Assembly: GCA_020027875.1 (NCBI GenBank)
Contig: JAHRHA010000034.1
Coordinates: 1 to 49,979 of the forward strand
Length of the DNA stretch: 49,979 nt
Direction: 5' to 3'
Origin: Micromonosporaceae bacterium
Lineage (GTDB): Bacteria; Actinomycetota; Actinomycetes; Mycobacteriales; Micromonosporaceae
Position numbers and translations under genes: made by a program. The notes under the pieces are model-generated. The model was given only the letters and a program-made list of their open reading frames with translations, was not told where the DNA came from and searched no databases. Every line of letters begins with the position of its first letter. Position 1 is the stretch's first letter. Positions 9,594-18,347 of the stretch are shown in pieces.

Positions 9594-9784
9594 CTGTGCA
9601 TCGTGCCGCAACGAAACGGTGCGGGCCAGAGTGTCGAACCGAATAACCGCAGATCAGAGCTATCGCCTCCGGCGGCCGCTGCGTCCGGTGGAGCGAGTGC
9701 CCGTACGCTGGGGCGACCCCCCGACCCCCGACCTCCCGACCCCCCAGAGCGCACACCGTATGGCGCATGAACGTGGAGACTGCG

Positions 9785-10837
9785 ATGCGACTTGGACTCA
9801 GCCTCGGCTATCAGACGGCGTGGACCACGCCCGCGGATCATCTGGCGATGGCGCGGGAGGCGGACCGCCTCGGCTTCTCGGTGGTGTGGGTCGCGGAGGC
9901 GTATGGGTCCGACGCGCCGACCATGCTCGCCTGGATAGCCGGCCAGACCTCCCGTATCGACGTGGGCAGCGGCATCATGCAGATCCCGGCCCGGACGCCG
10001 GCGATGACCGCGATGACCGCCGCGACGCTCGACGCGCTCTCAGGCGGCCGGTTCCGGCTCGGCCTGGGGGTGTCGGGCCCACAGGTCTCGGAGGGCTGGC
10101 ACGGGGTGCGCTTCGGTAAGCCGCTCACGCGTACGAGGGAGTACGTCGAGATCGTGCGCGCGGCGCTGGCGCGCCAGACCGTCTCCTACGACGGCGAGTA
10201 CTACACGCTGCCGTTGCCCGACGGCCCGGGGAAGGCTCTTAAGCTGGGCTTCCACCCGGTCCGAGACGACGTGCCGATCTATCTCGCGGCGGTCGGGCCG
10301 CGCAACCTCGAGCTCGCCGGGGAGATCGCGGACGGCTGGCTCGCGGTCTTCTACTCACCCGAGCACGCCGGCGAATTGCTGGCGTCGATCGGTGCTGGCC
10401 GGGCCAAGGCGGGCAAGGACATGACCGCCTTCGATGTCGTGCCGACGGTACCGGTGGTGGTGGGAGACGACGTGGCGATGTGCGCCGAACCGGTGCGCTC
10501 GTACGCGGCCCTCTACATCGGCGGGATGGGCAGCCGGGAGAAGAACTTCTACAACCAGCTAGCCACCCGCATGGGTTTCGGCGACGCCGCTCGCGAGGTG
10601 CAGGACCTCTACCTGGATAAGCGCCAGCGCGACGCGGCCGCCGCCGTGCCGCTCGAGTTCATCGACCGGACGGCGCTGCTGGGCCCGGTCGACCGCATCG
10701 CCGAAGGGTTGCGCACCTATGCCGCGGCCGGGGTCACCACGCTGTCGGTGAGTTGCTTCGCCGGGGATGCCGACTCGGCCATCGCGACGATGCGCCAGGT
10801 CGCCGATGCCCTCGACCGTTCCGGCGTCGGTGAGTGA
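9785..10837 (+). CDS. LLM-class F420-dependent oxidoreductase
   Basis: A 350-residue luciferase-like monooxygenase family (TIM-barrel) protein, expected to bind coenzyme F420. Signatures are MRLGLSLGYQTAW at the N-terminus, AREADRLGFSVVWVAEAYG, the barrel segment ATLDALSGGRFRLGLGVSG and a C-terminal region TLSVSCFAGD. The substrate is unknown. The start at ATG 9785 is preferred over 9767 because GTGGAG lies at 9773-9778 and the family begins directly with the first strand. It sits 3 bases before uppP and is probably co-transcribed with it. Confidence 0.88.
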   Translation: MRLGLSLGYQTAWTTPADHLAMAREADRLGFSVVWVAEAYGSDAPTMLAWIAGQTSRIDVGSGIMQIPARTPAMTAMTAATLDALSGGRFRLGLGVSGPQVSEGWHGVRFGKPLTRTREYVEIVRAALARQTVSYDGEYYTLPLPDGPGKALKLGFHPVRDDVPIYLAAVGPRNLELAGEIADGWLAVFYSPEHAGELLASIGAGRAKAGKDMTAFDVVPTVPVVVGDDVAMCAEPVRSYAALYIGGMGSREKNFYNQLATRMGFGDAAREVQDLYLDKRQRDAAAAVPLEFIDRTALLGPVDRIAEGLRTYAAAGVTTLSVSCFAGDADSAIATMRQVADALDRSGVGE

Positions 10838-10840
10838 GCA

Positions 10841-11677
10841 GTGGAGCTATGGCAGGCGATCATCCTGGGCATTGTCGAGGGCATCACGGAGTTCCTTCCG
10901 GTCTCCTCGACCGGGCACCTCACCATCGCCGAAGAGCTGTTGGGCCTGCAGGTCGACGACGCGGCCGTGACGGCGTATACGGCAATCATCCAGGTCGGCG
11001 CGATCGCGGCTGCCATCATCTACTTCTGGCGTGACATCGTGCGCATGGTCGGCGCCTTCGTCCGGGGCGTGTTCAGCGCCCAGGCCCGCCAGACGGCGGA
11101 CTGGCGCCTGTCCACCGCGGTCGCGGTCGGCAGCCTGCCGATCGCGGTGGTCGGTCTAGCCGGCCAGGATGTCATCGAGGGGCCGCTGCGCAGCCTCTGG
11201 GTGGTGGCCGGCGGCCTGATCCTGTGGTCGGTAGTGATGATCTTCGCCGAGCGGGTGGCGACCCAACAGCGGTCCGAATCCGACGTGCGGCTGATGGACG
11301 GTGTCGTCATCGGATTCGCCCAGTGTTTCGCCCTCGTGCCCGGTGTGTCACGATCCGGCGCGACGATCTCGGCCGGACTCCTGCGCAACATCGACCGGGT
11401 CACGGCGACCCGCCTGTCGTTCTTCCTCGGGATCCCGGCGCTCACCGCTGCCGGCATCTTGGAGGCGCTCAGCTACCGCGACGAGATCACCGCGCGGGTG
11501 GGGTGGCTGGCGACGGCCGTGGGAACCGCGGTGAGCTTCGTCGTGGCGTACGCCGCGATCGCCTGGCTGCTGCGTTTCGTCTCCCGTCACTCGATCGTCA
11601 CCTTTGTCTGGTACCGCGTCGGAGTCGGTGTGCTGCTGGTCGTGGGGCTGGCCATGGGCTGGCTATCGGCTACCTGA
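10841..11677 (+). CDS. uppP: undecaprenyl-diphosphatase (BacA/UppP)
   Basis: A 278-residue polytopic membrane enzyme that dephosphorylates undecaprenyl diphosphate to recycle the lipid carrier for peptidoglycan. Both family motifs are present: EGITEFLPVSSTGH (13-26) and PGVSRSGATIS (167-177), which carry the catalytic Glu, His, Ser and Arg. Several hydrophobic helices alternate along the chain. It starts at a GTG three bases after the LLM stop. Its family also confers bacitracin tolerance. Confidence 0.95.
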   Translation: MELWQAIILGIVEGITEFLPVSSTGHLTIAEELLGLQVDDAAVTAYTAIIQVGAIAAAIIYFWRDIVRMVGAFVRGVFSAQARQTADWRLSTAVAVGSLPIAVVGLAGQDVIEGPLRSLWVVAGGLILWSVVMIFAERVATQQRSESDVRLMDGVVIGFAQCFALVPGVSRSGATISAGLLRNIDRVTATRLSFFLGIPALTAAGILEALSYRDEITARVGWLATAVGTAVSFVVAYAAIAWLLRFVSRHSIVTFVWYRVGVGVLLVVGLAMGWLSAT

Positions 11678-11750
11678 CGAAGACACGAGCGCCACCCTGT
11701 GTGTTCGTGGTGGCCCCATCCAGCACAATCTCTTCGTGGACAACGCCGCG

Positions 11751-11796
11751 TTGATCGCCTGCGGCAAAGGGGGCGCTTTGATTGCCTCCGGCAAAG
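11751..11796 (+). repeat. imperfect direct repeat in the uppP-phosphatase gap
   Basis: TTGATCGCCTGCGGCAAAG (11751-11769) recurs as TTGATTGCCTCCGGCAAAG (11778-11796), 17 of 19 bases identical with a period of 27. It lies just upstream of the large inverted repeat and shares the TTGAT beginning with it. Confidence 0.65.
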
Positions 11797-11808
11797 CTGG
11801 CAGCTTAG

Positions 11809-11876
11809 CGCGTTGATCAAGGACTTAGTCGCGTGAGTTGATCTCTAGTCACGCGACTAAGCCCTTGATCAACGCG
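11809..11876. repeat. long inverted repeat, 28-bp arms (hairpin or cruciform)
   Basis: The left arm (11809-11836, beginning CGCGTTGATCAAGG) and the right arm (11849-11876, ending CCTTGATCAACGCG) are reverse complements over 28 bases with one mismatch (A at 11823). The loop is 12 bases. Each arm itself holds the palindrome TTGATCAA. There is no T-tract after it, so it is not a textbook Rho-independent terminator, though it could stop transcription leaving uppP. It could also be a small dispersed palindromic element. It ends 23 bases before the GTG of the downstream phosphatase gene. Confidence 0.85.
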
Positions 11877-11899
11877 ATCATGGAGCTACGATCACCGGC

Positions 11900-12646
11900 G
11901 TGGCGACCGTCCTGCTCCTGCGACACGGCCGGACAACGTCGAACGCGGACGGCTCTCTCGCGGGTCGCTCGGCCGTGGCGCTGGACGAGGCCGGGGTGAC
12001 CCAGGCCCTCGCCGTCGGCGAACGGCTCGCCGGCCTACCGCTGCGCGCGGTGGTCTCCAGCCCTTTGCGCCGCTGTCTGCAAACGGTCGAGCTGGCGCTG
12101 CCGGCGCATCCGCTGGTGGCCGAGGCCGGGTTGGTCGAGTGCGGCTACGGCGACTGGGAGGGGCAGCCACTCAAGCGGCTGGCAAAGGAGCAGCTGTGGC
12201 GGATCGTGCAGATGCACCCGTCGGCGGTCACCTTCCCCGGCGCGGACGGCGAGTCGATGGCGGCGATGTCGGCCCGCGCCGTGAGTGCGGTGCGGACCTG
12301 GGATGAACGCGTCACCACGGCGCACGGGCCGGACGCGCTCTGGCTCGCCTGCAGCCACGGAGACGTCATCAAGGCGATCATCGCGGACGCCCTCGGCCTG
12401 CACCTGGACCTCTTCCAGCGAATCGCGGTCGACCCGGGGTCCGTGACGGTGGTCCGTTACACCCCTGGCCGGCCGTTTCTGCTGCGGTGCAACGACACCG
12501 CGGCCCCGCTCGCCTCGCTCGTCCCAACCAAGCGTTCCCGGCGCCGCCGGGTCGGCCCGACCGACTCCGACGCGCCCGTCGGCGGCGGCCTGGGCGGCGG
12601 GGTGGGCGACGGCTCCGGTTCGGCGGGTCCGCTGCCGGCCGGATAG
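11900..12646 (+). CDS. histidine phosphatase family protein (MSMEG_4193-like)
   Basis: A 248-residue phosphoglycerate-mutase-fold protein. It has the phosphorylated His in LLRHGRTTSN (residues 6-15), a SSPLRRC segment, the acid residue in ECGYGDWEG and the second His in ACSHGD. Actinobacterial members next to DUF3090 are annotated as putative phosphomutases or phosphatases; the substrate is unknown. The last 45 residues are a low-complexity basic then Gly-rich tail (RSRRRR; GGGLGGG) that is probably disordered. It starts at GTG 11900, and the DUF3090 gene follows 10 bases after its stop. Confidence 0.88.
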   Translation: MATVLLLRHGRTTSNADGSLAGRSAVALDEAGVTQALAVGERLAGLPLRAVVSSPLRRCLQTVELALPAHPLVAEAGLVECGYGDWEGQPLKRLAKEQLWRIVQMHPSAVTFPGADGESMAAMSARAVSAVRTWDERVTTAHGPDALWLACSHGDVIKAIIADALGLHLDLFQRIAVDPGSVTVVRYTPGRPFLLRCNDTAAPLASLVPTKRSRRRRVGPTDSDAPVGGGLGGGVGDGSGSAGPLPAG

Positions 12647-12656
12647 GGTTTTTGCC

Positions 12657-13199
12657 ATGACCCAGGTGTACGCATTCGAGCCGCCCGAGCGGTTCGTGGC
12701 CGGAACCGTGGGCGTGCCGGGGGAGCGGACCTTCTTCCTGCAGGCGCGCGGCGGCGGTCAGCTGGTCAGCGTCGTCCTGGAGAAGGTGCAGGTCTCGCTC
12801 CTCGCGGAGAAGCTTGAGGAGCTGCTCGAGGAGGCGCACCGTCGATTCGGGGTGGAGGTGCCCGAGGAGGCGAGCGGACCCGACGACAACGAGCCGCTCG
12901 ACCTTCCGCTGGACGAGGAGTTCCGGGTGGGCACTCTCGGCCTCGCTTGGGACGGCGAGAACGATACCGTGGTGATTGAGGCCATCGCGGTCGGGGAGTA
13001 CGAGGCCGATGAGCCGACCGAGGCCGAACTCGCCGAACTCGATCGACTGCGGGTGCGTCTGACGCCCACGGCGACGCGATCCTTCATCGCTCGGGCCAAG
13101 CGACTCGTCTCCGCCGGCCGCCCGCCGTGCCCACTGTGTGGGCAGCCGTTGGATCCCGGGGGGCACCTGTGTCCGCGCCACAACGGCTACCGCCGGTAG
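12657..13199 (+). CDS. DUF3090 domain protein with C-terminal zinc ribbon
   Basis: A 180-residue soluble protein. The body (TQVYAFEPPERFVAGTVG; FFLQARGGGQLVSVVLEK) is the DUF3090 signature. The tail carries [20 protein letters not shown], a four-ligand (C-x2-C ... C-x2-H) zinc-ribbon-like motif. The family is restricted to actinobacteria and almost always lies between an MSMEG_4193-type phosphatase and an SCO1664 gene, as here. Its function is unknown; a nucleic-acid or protein-binding role for the ribbon is inference. The downstream gene overlaps its 3' end by about 30 bases. Confidence 0.9.
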   Translation: MTQVYAFEPPERFVAGTVGVPGERTFFLQARGGGQLVSVVLEKVQVSLLAEKLEELLEEAHRRFGVEVPEEASGPDDNEPLDLPLDEEFRVGTLGLAWDGENDTVVIEAIAVGEYEADEPTEAELAELDRLRVRLTPTATRSFIARAKRLVSAGRPPCPLCGQPLDPGGHLCPRHNGYRR

Positions 13200-14008
13200 T
13201 GACCGACGGGACCGGGCTGCCGCACCCGCAGGCCCTGCGCCTGCTCACCGACGGGGCGATCGAATTGGAGGGCCGCCTCGTCGACGCGTCGAACACGACG
13301 CTTCGCGCTTTCGTCACCCTGGACGGCGTGACGGCACGCTGCGTTTACAAGCCGGTACGCGGCGAGCGGCCACTCTGGGACTTTCCCGATGGCACCCTCG
13401 CGGGCCGAGAGGTCGCCGCCTACCTCGTCTCGGAGGCGACCGGCTGGCGGGTCGTGCCGCCGACCATCATGCGTAACGGTCCGTTGGGGGAGGGCGCCTG
13501 CCAACTCTGGGTTGATGAGCCCGAGGACGCGCCGCCGCTTGTCGGGTTCGTCCCTGCGAATGAACTGCCGGATGGCTGGCTTCGGGTGGCCGCCGCCCGC
13601 GACGACGCCGGGCGTCCGTTCCTGCTCGCTCACGCCGATGACGCTGTCCTGGCCCGGATGGCTCTGTTCGATGTGGTCGTGAACAACGCCGACCGTAAGG
13701 GCGGACACGTCCTGAATACCGCCGACGGGCACCTGTACGGGGTGGATCACGGGGTGTGTTTCCACGTCGATGACAAGCTGCGCACTGTGCTGTGGGGGTG
13801 GGTTGGGCGTCCGCTACCGGAGCCGGAGCGAGAGGCGTTGGTCGGGCTGGGCCGGGAACTCGCCGGCGGGCTCGGCGAGCAACTGCGGCGACTGGTCTCG
13901 GCGGAAGAGGTCGGGGCGACCGGGGAGCGGCTCAGCCGCCTGCTCGCCGACGGCGTGTTCCCGGAGCCGGTACCCGGCTGGCCCGCCGTCCCCTGGCCCC
14001 CCATGTAG
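13169..14008 (+). CDS. SCO1664 family protein (PI3/4-kinase-like fold)
   Basis: About 279 residues from GTG 13169. The alternative GTG 13199 forms a coupled overlap with the DUF3090 stop; 13169 is preferred because GGGGG precedes it at a suitable distance. Signatures include [28 protein letters not shown] written in two parts along about residues 55-85, NNADRKGGH (catalytic-loop-like) and GVDHGVCFH (metal-loop-like), matching the SCO1664 family, distantly related to PI3/PI4 kinases. The biochemical role is unknown. The gene sits directly upstream of mshC, its conserved neighbour, which suggests a link to mycothiol or related metabolism. Confidence 0.85.
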   Translation: MSAPQRLPPVVTDGTGLPHPQALRLLTDGAIELEGRLVDASNTTLRAFVTLDGVTARCVYKPVRGERPLWDFPDGTLAGREVAAYLVSEATGWRVVPPTIMRNGPLGEGACQLWVDEPEDAPPLVGFVPANELPDGWLRVAAARDDAGRPFLLAHADDAVLARMALFDVVVNNADRKGGHVLNTADGHLYGVDHGVCFHVDDKLRTVLWGWVGRPLPEPEREALVGLGRELAGGLGEQLRRLVSAEEVGATGERLSRLLADGVFPEPVPGWPAVPWPPM

Positions 14009-14022
14009 TTAGGGTGGCGGGC

Positions 14023-15300
14023 ATGGACTCCTGGATCCCGCCCGAGCTGCCCGACCTCAGTGCCGTGCCGTCCGGTTCCGGCGTCGCACGGCCGACGCTG
14101 GAGCTGTACGACACCGCCCGGCAGGCCGTGCATCCGACCGGCGCCGATCACATTGGGGCCGAGGCGGCGCCGCGCACCATGTACGTCTGCGGGATCACGC
14201 CGTACGACGCGACGCACCTCGGGCATGCCGCCACGATGATCACCTTCGACCTGGTCAACCGGGTGTGGCGGGACGCCGGGCACGAGGTCCGGTACGTGCA
14301 GAACGTCACCGACATCGACGACCCGCTGCTCGAGCGGGCCAACCGGGATGGCGACGACTGGATCGTGCTCGCGATGCGGGAGACCGCGCTGTTCCGGGAG
14401 GACATGGAGTCCTTGCGGATCGTGCCGCCGTCGCATTACATCGGTGCGGTGGAGTCGATCCCGGCGATCGTGACCCGGTTGGCCCGGCTGCTCGACACCG
14501 CGGTGGCCTACCGGCTCGAGGATGGCACCGGCGATGTCTACTTCGACCTGACCTCGGCGCCGCGGTTTGGGTACGAGTCGCACCTGGACCGCGAGACGAT
14601 GCTCGCGCTCTCGGCCGAACGCGGTGGCGACCCGGGCCGCGAGGGCAAGCGCGACCCGCTGGATCCGTTGCTGTGGCGCGGCGCCCGCGATGGCGAGCCG
14701 GCCTGGGACGGCGGGGCGCTCGGGCCGGGCCGGCCGGGCTGGCACATCGAGTGCGCGGTCATCGCGCTGGATCGACTCGGCGCGGTCGTCGACGTGCAGG
14801 GTGGCGGCAATGACCTGATCTATCCGCATCATGAGTGCTCGGCCGCGCATGCCGAGGTGCTGACCGGCGTCGAGCCCTTCGCCCGGCACTACGTCCACGC
14901 CGGAATGATCGGGCTGGGCGGTGAGAAGATGTCCAAGTCCAAGGGGAACCTTGTCTTCGTCTCCCGCCTACGCGCCGACGGGGTCGACCCGATGGCGATG
15001 CGTGTTGCGCTGATGGCCACGCACTACCGGGCCGACCGCCAATGGACCGACGACACGCTCAAGGCGGGGCAGGAGCGCCTCGCGATCTGGCGGGAGGCCG
15101 CCACCGTACCGGCCGGGCCTTCCGGGGCAGACCTGCTGGACGGCGTTCGGGTGGCGTTGGCGCACGACCTCGACACACCGCTGGCGCTGTCGCTTGTGGA
15201 CTCGTGGTGCGACGCGGCACTCGCCGGTACCGGTGCGGACATCGAGGCGCCGGCCGTCATGGCGGCGACGGTCGACGCGCTGCTAGGCGTGCGCCTGTGA
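14023..15300 (+). CDS. mshC: L-cysteine:1D-myo-inositol 2-amino-2-deoxy-alpha-D-glucopyranoside ligase
   Basis: A 425-residue homologue of cysteinyl-tRNA synthetase specialised to join cysteine to GlcN-inositol in mycothiol synthesis. The zinc Cys56 lies in [14 protein letters not shown], where HLGH (65-68) is the HIGH-type ATP motif. A second zinc Cys (about 244) is in HIECAVIAL, with His in [18 protein letters not shown] begins at 302. The extended N-terminus before CGITPYD and the shorter C-terminus separate it from CysS. It starts at ATG 14023, 14 bases after the SCO1664 stop. This gene is the strongest evidence that the organism is an actinomycete. Confidence 0.95.
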   Translation: MDSWIPPELPDLSAVPSGSGVARPTLELYDTARQAVHPTGADHIGAEAAPRTMYVCGITPYDATHLGHAATMITFDLVNRVWRDAGHEVRYVQNVTDIDDPLLERANRDGDDWIVLAMRETALFREDMESLRIVPPSHYIGAVESIPAIVTRLARLLDTAVAYRLEDGTGDVYFDLTSAPRFGYESHLDRETMLALSAERGGDPGREGKRDPLDPLLWRGARDGEPAWDGGALGPGRPGWHIECAVIALDRLGAVVDVQGGGNDLIYPHHECSAAHAEVLTGVEPFARHYVHAGMIGLGGEKMSKSKGNLVFVSRLRADGVDPMAMRVALMATHYRADRQWTDDTLKAGQERLAIWREAATVPAGPSGADLLDGVRVALAHDLDTPLALSLVDSWCDAALAGTGADIEAPAVMAATVDALLGVRL

Positions 15301-15338
15301 GGCCTCGCGGGTGTTGGAGCTGGTCGTGGCGGGCCCGG

Positions 15339-16136
15339 TTAGTGGCACCCCTTCCAGCGGTTCGTGAACGTGGTGGCCGAGCTCATCGGGTCCGGATCGG
15401 CGAGCGTGCGTACGCCCGAGGACATGCGGATCTCGGTCAGGCCGGCCTCGGTCCCGAGGGCGTGCCAGCCGCCGTCGGCCCGCTGGACCCACGTGTCCGA
15501 CCAGGCTGTGACGCCGAAGCGGGCGAGCCGTATGTAACCGGTTCGCTCGGACACGAACTCGGCCGAACTGCCATCGTGGAACTCCGCCGGCACGGCTCGG
15601 ACCGTCGATGCCCGTTGTCCGGTGGTGCTGTTGCGCACCTCGAACACAGCGGTTCCGGCGTCGGGCTGGACTGAGGTGGCCACCGCGATGGCGTCACCGG
15701 GGCGGATCCTGATCGGGAGTTGTATCTTCTCGCTGCCGCCGAGCTGGATTCCCCGCAGGTCGGTGCGCAGGAACTGGTACCAGGCCCAGTAGCTGGTGCC
15801 GCTCATGATGTCGTAGTCGGCGTCGGTCCCGACCTGGATGAGGGTCCGGTTCTTGGCCCGTTGGTTGAAGCCGCCGATACCGACCCAGGTGAGCAGGTCC
15901 GATTCGGGTTGGCATCCTCGGCTCACGGCCGGCTGGACGAATGCTCCCCTGATGGCGCGGTAGGTGCTCGAGCGTGCCCCGGAATCGACCATGAATCCGG
16001 ACCAGTTGGCACTCATCACCGTCGCGATGGCCGGTGCGATGGCCGGCGCGGGGGCCGCCGCGGCGCTGGCTGCGGCCGGATGTGCCGCGAGAGTGACACC
16101 GACGACCAGCACCAACGCCCCCCGCCGCACTCCCAT
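15339..16136 (-). CDS. secreted G1 family glutamic endopeptidase (eqolisin-like)
   Basis: 265 residues with a signal peptide (basic MGVRRG, hydrophobic core, then an Ala-rich stretch ending around 25-35). The mature part begins SANWSGFMV and has TWVGIGG (84-90), the candidate catalytic Gln101 in LIQVGT and the candidate catalytic Glu193 in SSAEFVSE, matching the Gln/Glu dyad of scytalidoglutamic peptidase. Eqolisins are acid-active secreted peptidases best known from fungi, with bacterial members in actinobacteria. The gene is convergent with mshC (38-base gap) and 52 bases downstream of the GntR gene on the same strand. It interrupts the usual mshC-PAC2 neighbourhood. Confidence 0.82.
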   Translation of the reverse strand: MGVRRGALVLVVGVTLAAHPAAASAAAAPAPAIAPAIATVMSANWSGFMVDSGARSSTYRAIRGAFVQPAVSRGCQPESDLLTWVGIGGFNQRAKNRTLIQVGTDADYDIMSGTSYWAWYQFLRTDLRGIQLGGSEKIQLPIRIRPGDAIAVATSVQPDAGTAVFEVRNSTTGQRASTVRAVPAEFHDGSSAEFVSERTGYIRLARFGVTAWSDTWVQRADGGWHALGTEAGLTEIRMSSGVRTLADPDPMSSATTFTNRWKGCH

Positions 16137-16188
16137 TCTCGTGACGGTATGCGCCGATACCCGTGGGTGTAGCCGTTATGCCGCAACC

Positions 16189-16986
16189 TCACGCCAGCAG
16201 GAGGCCGGGGCCGTCCTCGGGGAGGTCGGCTGATGGCCCGGGGACCGGGTAGGACTCCGTCAACGTGGTCATCGGGCCGGGCCACGTCGCCTGCGCCACC
16301 TCGATCGGGCGGTGCTGCGCGTCGTACGCGATGTGCAGCAGGTGCAGGACGGGCGTGTCGGGTCTGATGTGGAGCAACTCGGCCTCCTCCCGGGTGGGCA
16401 GGCGCGCCGACAGGTGGTCGGCCGCAGTCGCGTACCGGCGCCCGGTCTCCTCCTCGACCTCCTGGTAGAGCGGGCGCCCGTACGCCTCGACCCGCGCCAG
16501 CGACGTCCCGGCCGCGTCCGACGGTTGGAACCACGACGCCCCCACCTCCGCCGGCTGCTGCTCGTCGGTGCGGACGAGGTGGCGGCGGACCACCAGCGGC
16601 GTGCCGTCGACGACCCCGAAGGCGTCGGCCACCTCGGGCGGGGCGGGCGAGGGGCCCACCTCGATCAGCTGCTGCCGGTAGCGGGCGGCGAGGTCGGCGT
16701 GGTAGCCGCGACGCGCACCGTAGCGCCCACGCGAGAGTCGGTTCAGCCGGCGCCGGGTGCCGCGCACGAAGGTGCCGGAGCCGGGACGCGTGATGAGCAG
16801 GCCCTCAACCCGCAGCTGGTCGATCGTCCGCTGCACCGTCTGCTTTGCGACGCCATAGGAAGCCGCCAACGCCAGAATCGATGGCAGGCGCTCCCCGGCG
16901 GCCCACTCGCCCGCGCCGATCCGCTGGCGCAGGGAGGCGGCAATCTGGCGGTGCGGATGCTCCGCGGCGCCCGGGTTGATCGTCAC
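16189..16986 (-). CDS. GntR-family (HutC/UTRA) transcriptional regulator
   Basis: A 265-residue regulator. The N-terminal winged HTH has RQIAASLRQRIGAGEWAAG followed by KQTVQRTIDQLRVEGLL; the C-terminal UTRA effector domain has PLYQEVEEETGRRYA and EAELLHI. UTRA domains bind small ligands such as amino sugars or histidine intermediates; the ligand here cannot be read. The start is GTG 16986. Divergent from the aminotransferase across 121 bases, it may control that gene and itself, and possibly the G1 peptidase downstream. A CCTAG direct repeat (around 16994-17008) in the gap is a possible binding site. Confidence 0.88.
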   Translation of the reverse strand: MTINPGAAEHPHRQIAASLRQRIGAGEWAAGERLPSILALAASYGVAKQTVQRTIDQLRVEGLLITRPGSGTFVRGTRRRLNRLSRGRYGARRGYHADLAARYRQQLIEVGPSPAPPEVADAFGVVDGTPLVVRRHLVRTDEQQPAEVGASWFQPSDAAGTSLARVEAYGRPLYQEVEEETGRRYATAADHLSARLPTREEAELLHIRPDTPVLHLLHIAYDAQHRPIEVAQATWPGPMTTLTESYPVPGPSADLPEDGPGLLLA

Positions 16987-17107
16987 CCATCAAGCCTAGC
17001 TTCCTAGGACGCGCTGCAGAGTGTGACACGACACACATTCCCAACAGGCGGGCTACCGAACCAACACCCGGACGCCGGCAACCCAGCGCACCTTTAAGGT
17101 TCTCCGC

Positions 17108-18319
17108 ATGGAGGTCACCCAGTCGGCGAAGCTGGCCAATGTCTGCTACGACATCCGCGGCCCGGTGATGCAGGAAGCCAAGCTGATGGAGGCCGAGGGC
17201 CACCACGTACTCAAGCTCAACATTGGCAACCCGGCCCCGTTCGGCTTCGAGGCGCCGGAGGAGATGCTCCAGGACGTCATCCTCAACCTGCCCGTGGCCC
17301 ACGGGTACGGCGACTCGAAGGGCCTGCTCTCGGCCCGGCGTGCGGTCACTCAGTACTACCAAGCCAAGCTCGTCACCGGGATCGACATCGACGATGTCTG
17401 GCTCGGCAACGGTGCCTCCGAGCTGATCGTCATGTCGCTGCAAGCGTTGCTGAACAACGGCGACGAGGTCCTGGTGCCGATGCCGGACTACCCGCTGTGG
17501 ACGGCCGCGGTGAGCCTATGCGGCGGCCGGGCTGTGCACTATCTGTGCGACGAGAGCGCCGACTGGCAGCCAGACCTCGACCACATCGCCGCGCGGATCA
17601 CGTCGCGGACCAAGGCGATCGTCGTCATCAACCCCAACAACCCCACCGGTGCCGTCTATCCACGCGAAACGCTCGAGCAGATCGTCGAACTGGCTCGGCG
17701 GCACAATCTGGTCGTGTTCTCCGACGAGATCTACGACAAGATCCTGTACGACGATGCGGAGCACATCTGCACGGCAGCGCTGGCGCCGGACCTGCTCTGC
17801 CTGACCTTCAACGGCCTGTCCAAGGCCTACCGGGTGGCCGGGTTCCGGACCGGTTGGATGGCCATCTCCGGGCCGAAACAGCACGCCGTCAGCTACATCG
17901 AGGGTCTGGACATCCTGGCCAACATGAGGCTCTGCCCCAACGTGCCGACGCAGTACGCGGTGCAGACCGCGCTCGGCGGCTACCAGAGCATCAACGACCT
18001 CGTCCTGCCCGGGGGGCGCCTGCACGACCAGCGCGACACCGCGTGGCGGCTGCTCAACGAGATCCCCGGCGTCTCCTGTGTCAAGCCCAAGGGCGCCCTG
18101 TACGCCTTTCCCCGGCTCGACCCCGACGTGTACCCGATCGCTGACGACGAGCGGTTCGTGCTCGACCTGCTCCGCGCGGAGCGGCTGCTCGTGGTCCAGG
18201 GCACCGGCTTCAACTGGCCGCGCCCGGACCACTTCCGCGTGGTGACCCTGCCCCACGTCGACGACCTCGCGGAGGCTATCGGCCGCATCGGCCGCTTCCT
18301 GGCCACGTACCAGCAGTAG
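17108..18319 (+). CDS. PLP-dependent aminotransferase, alanine-type (AlaA-like)
   Basis: A 403-residue class I aminotransferase. It has NIGNPAPFGFEAP near the N-terminus, the substrate/PLP motif NPNNPTGAVYP, DEIYDKILYD, and the Schiff-base Lys239 in FNGLSKAYRVAGFRTGW. The motif set and length match actinobacterial alanine/glutamate-pyruvate aminotransferases (AlaA/AspC family). It is cytoplasmic, linking pyruvate and glutamate to alanine and 2-oxoglutarate. ATG 17108 has no clear ribosome-binding site, and a TTTAAG element (17093-17098) lies close upstream, so the message may be leaderless. Confidence 0.88.
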   Translation: MEVTQSAKLANVCYDIRGPVMQEAKLMEAEGHHVLKLNIGNPAPFGFEAPEEMLQDVILNLPVAHGYGDSKGLLSARRAVTQYYQAKLVTGIDIDDVWLGNGASELIVMSLQALLNNGDEVLVPMPDYPLWTAAVSLCGGRAVHYLCDESADWQPDLDHIAARITSRTKAIVVINPNNPTGAVYPRETLEQIVELARRHNLVVFSDEIYDKILYDDAEHICTAALAPDLLCLTFNGLSKAYRVAGFRTGWMAISGPKQHAVSYIEGLDILANMRLCPNVPTQYAVQTALGGYQSINDLVLPGGRLHDQRDTAWRLLNEIPGVSCVKPKGALYAFPRLDPDVYPIADDERFVLDLLRAERLLVVQGTGFNWPRPDHFRVVTLPHVDDLAEAIGRIGRFLATYQQ

Positions 18320-18347
18320 CCACCTCGTACCGGCAGTGGCCGCCAGC

